A stretch of 64,000 bases of DNA from Hirundichthys speculiger (taxonomy: Eukaryota > Chordata > Actinopteri > Beloniformes > Exocoetidae). A model generated the notes under the pieces. It was not told the DNA's origin, made no database searches, and worked only from the letters and a program-made list of their open reading frames with translations. The translations under genes and the position numbers were made by a program. This document shows, piece after piece, positions 59,001 through 64,000 of the stretch. Numbering within the stretch: the first letter of the stretch is position 1; every line of letters begins with the position of its first letter. The DNA lies in assembly GCA_018398805.1 (NCBI GenBank), contig JAGFBZ010000182.1, positions 248,001 to 312,000 on the forward strand, written 5' to 3'.

Positions 59001-61152
59001 AACGGGTTCAGGGAAAACTGGCGTGAATTCAGCGACTGTCTTCCAGCACGCCACCGTCACATGGGTCGGATACAGGCCGCCGGGTGACTGAAGCAGCTGA
59101 GGGGATGCCGCCTCTGTTCTGACCAAACTGCGCCGCGGGCATATTGAAAATTGTGTCAACTAGTTAAAAAAAAAACAAAAAAAAACACCTCCTTTAAAGC
59201 TGAAACGCTGTCTTTGTGAGCCGGTCTCCAGCCGGACCGCCTCTCCCTGAGAGGATGCATGGGTCCATTGTCGCCCGTGAATGAGGAGCTGTGTGCGCTG
59301 GTGTTTTCCAATTTTTCGGGTCATTATGGGAATAAAGGACCTGAATGTGATCTCTTAAGAGAATCCACAACACTGATTATGACGACTAATATGCAGCTCG
59401 CCGCCGCTGCTCAGCTCGCTGGGCTGCTGGAAGCACCGGCGTGCCGCTCAGAGCCGGACCAGGGGGCTGCTGGGTAATTGTGTATCCTACATTTGAGCCA
59501 CAGTCCTGCAGCTCTATAAATAAACTTCACGGTTCTGCAGAATCAGCTTTTAGTCATCGTGAATTAGAGCCTGGAACTACCCGCTCCAGGCTCCTCCCCC
59601 TTTTCCCTCCGACGCTAAAACAGTTACAATGTTGCACCGCAAAGTTGCAATTTTACAACAAAAAGTTAAGAATTTTTCTCAAAAAGTCACATTTTTGTAA
59701 ATTTAATTGTTTTATGACAAAATGTCGTAGCTTGATGTCAAAGAGTTGCAATATTAGAAAATTGGAGATTTTAAGCCAAAAAGTTGAAATTTTATGTTAA
59801 AAAAGTTGCCAAGTTATTATATGAAGTTAAATTTTTCACCAAAATGTCCTGATTACAGGAAAGCAAAATTACAGCGACACGAAAGTCACAATTTCATATG
59901 AGGTTGTTGAGATTTTATGTGAAAAAGCCATTTTAAACAACTTGCTGTTTACGAAGAAAATTTACGATATTGAAAAATTCCCAACTTTACAGGAAAAATT
60001 CTCCATTTTAGGACAAAGTTGTAATTATATGATATTTAAAAATTTTACAACATAAAAGTTGTAATTGAACATCATAAGTCGTATTTCTTTGAGACATTTT
60101 AGAATATTTAACAATAAAAAAGTTGATTAAAACATTGCAACTTTGTAAAATTCACAATTTTTATGACAAAAAGATTAATTTCAGGCCATGAAGTTGGAAT
60201 TTCATGTCATTTCGCCAAAGTCAATATTTTACAACAAAAATTATTAAATAAAATTATGCAACAGAAGCTTTGGTTTTATAATAAAAGTAAAGTTGGAATT
60301 TTATGTCAAAAAGTTGGGATTTGACTGCGAAAAGTTGAAACATTAAGTTAAAATGTCACGATTTTACAAAATTTGTTATTTTGTGGTAAAATGTTGCTTT
60401 CTTACCAAAAAAGCCAGAAATTTAAAATAATAATAATAACAACAATAACAATAATAATATTGAGCAGTCGATCTGTGTGAATTTTTATAGAAATAATTGT
60501 ATAATTAAAAACACTCACTATAGGTAATAGGTACATTATATTATTTCGAGTGTCGGGTTCGGCGTAACTCCGAGTTCCGATCTCCGAGGTAAATGGAATG
60601 CACCCGCAGTCAACTCGGGTGTGACGTAACTCCCAGTTCCTGCTTCTGCTGGAACGAAAACGCGCCATAACAATAATAATACATGAACGTGCACGGCGCG
60701 CGCTCCCGCTCAGGAGCCCCGTGTCCGTGACGGGCTGCGTTCAGCCCCGCGACACCTGTTCCGGTTCTCCCGCTGCCCTTTGAGCCGTCCACGCGCTCAG
60801 CCACGTTGCTTAAAACGACATTTGCTCCGGTTATCTCGTTTGTTCGTTTTCTTCTTCTCTGGTTAATAAATGTTCCCGCTTCCTCCGCGTTCAGGCGTTT
60901 GATCTATCTGACATGAACGCGGAGGTCAGAGGAGGCGGATCCGCCGCAGAGTCGTTCATCTCCGGTCACCGGGCGAAGCTGTGGGGGGGTGGGGGGGTTA
61001 GGGCGTCTCACCAGGTCGATGAAGGTCAGGAACTTCCAGCTGCCCCCGTAGGTCTGGTGCGCGGGCATGTCCAGAGCCTTGTAGTGGCAGAGGATGGAGA
61101 AGTACGACAGCAGGATGGCGATGCGGAGGACCTGCGACGGGATCAGCGCCAT
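42171..61152 (-). CDS. aig1: Androgen-induced gene 1 (AIG1), FAHFA hydrolase, 6 exons
   Basis: AIG1 is a multi-pass membrane threonine hydrolase that cleaves fatty-acid esters of hydroxy fatty acids. Coding exons on the minus strand: 61152-61012, 55829-55674, 54701-54600, 44755-44640, 43764-43598, 42190-42171. All are GT-AG with matching phases; the total is 702 nt, 233 residues plus TGA, slightly shorter than the human forms. It starts [19 protein letters not shown], nearly the human N-terminus. The catalytic pair known in human AIG1 is kept at the same numbers: Thr43 (in KFLTFIDL, exon 1) and His134 (first residue of exon 4, HTTVLPF). Exon 3 holds [13 protein letters not shown]; exon 5 holds [14 protein letters not shown] and [10 protein letters not shown]. 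The last exon codes only six residues and a stop and is the least certain part. ADTRP, the paralogue, is excluded by the N-terminus and by the neighbours. Intron 3 is about 9.8 kb and intron 1 about 5.2 kb, both full of repeats. Confidence 0.96.
42281..43013 (+). repeat. GC-rich minisatellite of 10-11 bp units in AIG1 intron 5
   Basis: Variants of CCACCAGGGG and CCTCCAGGGG alternate over about 730 bp, with larger blocks repeated (for example 42661-42770 and 42799-42890). It is open in many frames and mimics a collagen-like Gly-Pro-Pro protein. It lies between AIG1 exons 5 and 6. Confidence 0.95.
43920..44330. other. AT-rich tract in AIG1 intron 4
   Basis: Very AT-rich sequence with ATTATT and TTTAATT runs. 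No gene or element recognised. Confidence 0.6.
45064..45185 (+). repeat. 22 bp tandem repeat, about 5.5 copies, AIG1 intron 3
   Basis: The unit AAATCACCTCTAAATCATTA plus TA is repeated with very few changes. Confidence 0.9.
45633..46324 (+). repeat. 31 bp minisatellite with CACCTG, AIG1 intron 3
   Basis: Unit CAGCTCACCTGCCGACACGC then AGACGCCCTCA, with 29 and 30 bp variants and short forms ending at CTGACAT. About 23 copies, each carrying a CACCTG E-box core. The long open frame across it (45495-46460) is a by-product. Confidence 0.95.
46612..46646 (+). repeat. AAAT tetranucleotide microsatellite
   Basis: Short run of AAAT units in AIG1 intron 3. Confidence 0.85.
47345..48680 (+). repeat. 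46 bp minisatellite rich in CTAG, AIG1 intron 3
   Basis: The unit reads GACTACCTAGCTGGGCTGAG, then GCTAGCCTAGGCTAGC, then AACTACACTA. About 24 copies are clear to 48470; beyond that the units decay. Each unit contains several self-complementary words (GCTAGC, CCTAGG, CTAG). Confidence 0.95.
49111..49336 (+). repeat. Long poly-C runs in AIG1 intron 3
   Basis: A 22-base C run at 49111-49132 with interrupted neighbours, and a 31-base pure C run at 49306-49336. A 29-base C run also lies at 51731-51759. Confidence 0.9.
49820..49882. mobile_element. Possible hAT-type terminal fragment
   Basis: CAGCGTTTCCCAAGGTGTGG at about 49821 resembles the ends of hAT-type elements. The other end is not found; the 19 bp array starts immediately after it. 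Confidence 0.3.
49885..50522 (+). repeat. 19 bp minisatellite, AIG1 intron 3
   Basis: Unit GAGGAGCTAGGAGACCTCT with deleted forms lacking GCTAGGAG. About 33 copies. Confidence 0.95.
50555..51160. repeat. Degenerate AT-rich repeat, fourth locus
   Basis: Phrases such as CAATTTTACAACAAGAAGTTG and GGGATTTTTAGACAAAAGTC, irregular in spacing, no coding content. Confidence 0.55.
51185..51533. mobile_element. Short hAT-like element, 349 bp
   Basis: Starts TAGGGTGTGAAAAAAT and ends, read inward, TAGGGATGAG. Flanks ATCAGGAT (51177-51184) and GTCAGGAT (51534-51541) form an 8 bp duplication with one mismatch. The interior has sequence of the type ATATTGTGATATCGCGATAT. Related to 58234 and to the right end at 19101. 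Confidence 0.7.
51534..53667. other. AIG1 intron 3 sequence, no gene seen
   Basis: Contains a 29-base C run, a GGC-repeat-like stretch near 52369-52383, a G run near 52561-52574, and a possible transposon end (read inward CTAGTGCTGGGCGGTATACC) near 53424-53443 whose partner I could not find. Confidence 0.4.
53668..54246 (+). repeat. Interstitial telomere-like repeat in AIG1 intron 3
   Basis: About 580 bp of CCCTAA and the variants CCCCTAA, CCTCTAA and CCCCAA. The vertebrate telomere repeat TTAGGG is on the minus strand. It is degenerate, so it is an old or slippage-born interstitial tract and not a chromosome end. Confidence 0.93.
54905..55343 (+). repeat. 52 bp minisatellite in AIG1 intron 2, about 8.5 copies
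   Basis: The unit spans GAACCGGTTCTGGTGGCCGA, then GAGCGCCTCCCAGTGTCTCT, then GGATGGAAGCCA. Each unit holds the 10 bp palindrome GAACCGGTTC, which contains AACCGGTT, the Grainyhead-type consensus. Copies differ at very few sites, suggesting recent expansion. Confidence 0.95.
55890..56005 (+). repeat. 7 bp repeat GAGACCR in AIG1 intron 1
   Basis: Units GAGACCA and GAGACCG alternate for about 115 bp, just upstream of AIG1 exon 2. Confidence 0.9.
56264..56977 (+). repeat. Tandem duplication of a roughly 360-378 bp segment
   Basis: Two direct copies: 56264 to about 56623 and 56642 to about 56977. Shared blocks include GAGCACATGGCTTTA, the CTTAATTACGC run, TTTAACGAGGAAAAACAGCA and GGGCCACGCCCACT. 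The offset falls from 378 to 354 bp because the TTAATTACGC run differs in length. Confidence 0.85.
57955..58200 (+). mobile_element. Fish dispersed repeat with ATACTTTATTGATCCCC
   Basis: TCAGAAATACTTTATTGATC followed by CCCGAGGGGAAATTG is a very common teleost retroposon motif, recognised from memory. It is followed by an A-rich tail. Family name uncertain. Confidence 0.45.
58188..58985. mobile_element. DNA element with inverted TTGAGATTGAGGGTT ends, nested insertion inside
   Basis: AACCCTCAATCTCAA near 58219 is matched in inverse by TTGAGATTGAGGGTT near 58955, each with a flanking TTAAGGG/CCCTTAA word. A hAT-like element begins inside at about 58234 (TAGGGGTGTGAAAAAA) and its body runs to about 58550. 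Confidence 0.5.
58986..59624. other. AIG1 intron 1 sequence, no gene seen
   Basis: No recognisable gene or repeat on either strand. Confidence 0.45.
59625..60420. repeat. Degenerate AT-rich repeat, fifth locus
   Basis: Phrases such as AAAGTTGCAATTTTACAACA and TTTTATGTCAAAAAGTTGGG, repeated irregularly for about 800 bp. This is the longest locus of this style in the window. Confidence 0.6.
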
Positions 61153-61640
61153 GATGGCCGCCTCGTGTCTTCGGTCACCTCTGAGCTCCCGGTCCCACCT
61201 GGTCCCACCTGTTCACACCTGTCTGAGGAATGTTTTCATGCGTGTCTGTCCGTGCCGTGGGTCCCCCCGCGCCTGTCCTGCTCCCCCCCCCCCCGCGGTT
61301 CCTCTGCTGCTTCCGTGTTGTGATGATGATGATGACGTAAGGGAGGGGGAGGGGCGATCTCCTCTGGTCCGCTGTCACACTGACGTCATTCTGTCCTGGA
61401 CGGGATTTAAAGTCTGCAAATATGAGCTCGTTTATCTTCTTCTGAATATAAGTCCATATGAGTCCATATTGTTTAATTTATTCCAATCAGAGCCGTGCAC
61501 AGGCGTGTGCAGGTGCTACTTCTCTATAATATAACAAAACAGTAAAATGTAACTACAGCAGAACTGGTTGATATGACCCATAATTCAGCAGGACAACCAA
61601 CTGAACATGTTGCCTTTATTATGGTTAATAATTGATTATA
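61153..61640 (-). promoter_or_regulatory. AIG1 upstream region, putative promoter
   Basis: Sequence just upstream of the AIG1 start codon on the minus strand. It has a TGACGTAA cAMP-response-like site near 61333 and a G-rich Sp1-like run (GGGAGGGGGAGGGGCG) near 61340-61355, then becomes AT-rich. There is no obvious TATA box. The assignment rests on position and composition. Confidence 0.4.
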
Positions 61641-61641
61641 A

Positions 61642-61905
61642 TACAGTGATCTCTCGCCAATTCGCGCTTTAAGTTCCGTGGTTTTAGTTATTTGCGGATT
61701 TTTTTTCAGAAATATATAATATTAAAAAAAAAATCAAGAAAAAATTGCGGAAACATCACAGGATGTTGTGCGCGTTCTCTCGCAGCAAAGAAATGCTGTG
61801 AGCCAGTCTGGCGCCTTTAAGAAGGTGGCCTTATGGGTAATGTAGTGTGTATGTCGTGGGACGGCAGAATAAAAACGAGGTTAGATGAAAGAGCGGTTTC
61901 TTTAC
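61642..61905. mobile_element. Tigger/pogo-like transposon end
   Basis: ACAGTGATCTCTCGCCAATT followed by TTGCGGATTTTTTTT resembles the ends of TcMar-type elements (CAGTGATCCCTCGC...TTCGCGG). The opposite end is not clear. Confidence 0.4.
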
Positions 61906-61969
61906 TACGGTTCAGAGACCAGAGGCTTTGAAAGTAACAGAAAGACCACAGTTGAGGGCGCCGGTCATC

Positions 61970-62445
61970 CACCTGAACACAGATGCAGGAAAAGTCTTAG
62001 TTCTGCTGGACCTCAGCGCTGCCTTTGACACAGTTGACCATGTGATCTTATTACAGAGATTAGAAGCTAGGGGGAATCTCTGGAACTGGTTTAAACTGGT
62101 TCAGGTCCTATCTCAGGGACAGGAGATACTTTGAAATTGGTAACTGTCTCAGACCAAATGGCCATGACCTGTGGGGTTCCCCAGGGGTCAATCCTGGGAC
62201 CCCTGTTGTTCAATCTGTACATGCTTCCATTAGTCCAGCTAATACGCAGCTATATTGTGTCCTACCACAACTATGCAGATGATACTCAGATCTATGTGTC
62301 ACTGACAGCAAGAGAACATGGGCCTGTAGATTCATTGTGTCACTGCATCGAACAGTCCGGTCCTGAGGTCTCTGCACTGGTCCTGACAAGAACCGGGAAA
62401 TACGACCATATTAGTCCAGTCCTGAGGTTTCTGCGCTGGTCCTGA
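61970..62445 (+). pseudogene. L2-type LINE reverse transcriptase fragment, frameshifted
   Basis: Two overlapping frames code consecutive parts of a non-LTR reverse transcriptase. The first (to 62134) has LLDLSAAFDTVDHVILLQRL. The second (from 62131) has GVPQGSILGPLLFNLYMLPL and YADDTQIY, with the catalytic YADD at 62272-62283. The frame changes between them, and after YVSL the usual following region is missing: the sequence jumps to YDHISPVLRFL, which belongs near the C-terminal end. The copy is therefore dead and internally deleted. The family is inferred from the AAFDTVDH and GVPQGS motifs as L2/CR1-type. Confidence 0.85.
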
Positions 62446-64000
62446 CTAGAACCAGGAGATACGACCACATTAGTCCAGTCCTGAGGTCTCTGCACCGGTC
62501 CTGACTAGAACCAGGAAATACGACCATATTAGTCCAGTCCTGAGGTCTCTGCACCGGTCCTGACTAGAACCAGGAAATATGACCATATTAGTCCAGTCCT
62601 GAGGTCTCTGCACCGGTCCTGACTAGAACCAGGAGATACGACCATATTAGTCCAGTCCTGAGGTTTCTGCGCTGGTCCTGACTAGAACCAGGAGATACGA
62701 CCACATTAGTCCAGTCCTGAGGTCTCTGCACCGGTCCTGACTAGAACCAGGAAATACGACCATATTAGTCCAGTCCTGAGGTCTCTGCACCGGTCCTGAC
62801 TAGAACCAGGAGATACGACCATATTAGTCCAGTCTTGAGGTCTCTGCACTGGTCCTGACTAGAACCAGGAAATACGACCACATTAGTCCAGTCCTGAGGT
62901 CTCTTCACTGGTCCTGACTAGAACCAGGAAATACGACCATATTAGTCCAGTCCTGAGGTCTCTGCACCGGTCCTGACTAGAACCAGGAAATACGACCATA
63001 TTAGTCCAGTCCTGAGGTCTCTGCACTGGTCCTGACTAGAACCAGGAAATACGACCACATTAGTCCAGTCCTGAGGTCTCTGCACTGGTCCTGACTAGAA
63101 CCAGGACATACGACCATATTAGTCCAGTCCTGAGGTCTCTGCACTGGTCCTGACTAGAACCAGGACATACGACCATATTAGTCCAGTCCTGAGGTCTCTG
63201 CACTGGTCCTGACTAGAACCAGGAAATACGACCATATTAGTCCAGTCCTGAGGTCTCTGCACTGGTCCTGACTAGAACCAGGAAATAAGACCACATTAGC
63301 CCAGTCCTGAGGTCTCTGCACTGGTCCTGACTAGAACCAGGACATACGACCATATTAGTCCAGTCCTGAGGTCTCTGGACCGGTCCTGACTAGAACCAGG
63401 AAATACGACCATATTAGTCCAGTCCTGAGGAGTCTCTGCACTGGTCCTGACTAGAACCAGGAATACGACCACATTAGTCCAGTCCTGAGGTCTCTGCACT
63501 GGTCCTGACTAGAACCAGGACATACGACCACATTAGTCCAGTCCTGAGGTCTCTGCACCGGTCCTGACTAGAACCAGGAAATACGACCACATTAGTCCAG
63601 TCCTGAGGTCTCTGCACTGGTCCTGACTAGAACCAGGAAATACGACCACATTAGTCCAGTCCTGAGGTCTCTGCACTGGTCCTGACTAGAACCAGGACAT
63701 ACGACCACATTAGTCCAGTCCTGAGGTCTCTGCACCGGTCCTGACTAGAACCAGGACATACGACCACATTAGTCCAGTCCTGAGGTCTCTGCACCGGTCC
63801 TGACTAGAACCAGGAAATACGACCATATTAGTCCAGTCCTGAGGTCTCTGCACTGGTCCTGACTAGAACCAGGACATACGACCACATTAGTCCAGTCCTG
63901 AGGTCTCTGCACTGGTCCTGACTAGAACCAGGAATAACCATATTAGTCCAGTCCTGAGTCTCTGCACTGGTCCTGACTAGAACCAGGAAATACGACCATA
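62353..64000 (+). repeat. 59 bp minisatellite, about 28 copies, continues past the window
   Basis: The unit reads TGAGGTCTCTGCACTGGTCC, then TGACTAGAACCAGGAAATAC, then GACCATATTAGTCCAGTCC. The period of 59 was counted directly at 62482 and 62541. Variants alternate ACTGG/ACCGG, GGAAAT/GGACAT/GGAGAT and CATATT/CACATT. The unit translates as YDHISPVLRSLHW then a stop, matching the LINE just upstream. Confidence 0.96.

Overview
The window reads as a teleost fish nuclear genome. Three multi-exon genes with GT-AG introns can be rebuilt by eye, and their order and orientation match a vertebrate block known from human 6q24.2: PEX3 (minus, coding 32914 to 25323), ADAT2 (plus, 33759 to 36583) and AIG1 (minus, 61152 to 42171). 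PEX3 and ADAT2 are head to head across 844 bp, so a shared promoter is likely. ADAT2 and AIG1 are tail to tail. The rest is non-coding: introns, intergenic DNA, DNA transposons and fish-type LINE fragments.

Layout. 1-25.3 kb has no recognisable gene. It holds minisatellites of 21 bp (3.6-4.3 kb), 20 bp (5.5-6.6 kb), 37 bp (11.3-17.4 kb, about 165 copies) and 23 bp (23.25-24.2 kb), a PIF/Harbinger-like element, a long-inverted-repeat element and a 1.1 kb hAT-like element. 25.3-32.9 kb is PEX3; its introns hold a 20 bp array, an 18 bp array, a second inverted copy of the 1.1 kb hAT-like element and another hAT-like element with perfect ends. 32.9-33.8 kb is the divergent promoter region. 33.8-36.6 kb is ADAT2, whose fourth intron is mostly a TTCTGG repeat and whose fifth exon has an acceptor two bases out of register. 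36.7-41.7 kb is intergenic, with a 14 bp-type array, an orphan CpG-rich block and degenerate AT-rich repeats. 41.7-61.2 kb is AIG1, about 19 kb, with at least eight tandem arrays in its introns, including an interstitial telomere-like tract. 61.2-64 kb holds the AIG1 promoter side, a frameshifted LINE reverse transcriptase fragment and a 59 bp array that runs off the window end and seems to derive from that LINE.

The three genes are housekeeping genes without an obvious common pathway: peroxisome membrane assembly (PEX3), wobble inosine formation in tRNA (ADAT2 with ADAT3) and hydrolysis of fatty-acid esters of hydroxy fatty acids (AIG1). The most striking property is tandem repetition: by my spans, arrays cover roughly 18 kb, a little over a quarter of the window. 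Many arrays have stop-free frames on both strands, and I treat these as non-coding. I see no novel multi-gene system. The best leads are the ADAT2 exon 5 frame problem, the 37 bp palindrome array, the LINE-derived 59 bp satellite and the paired hAT-like copies.
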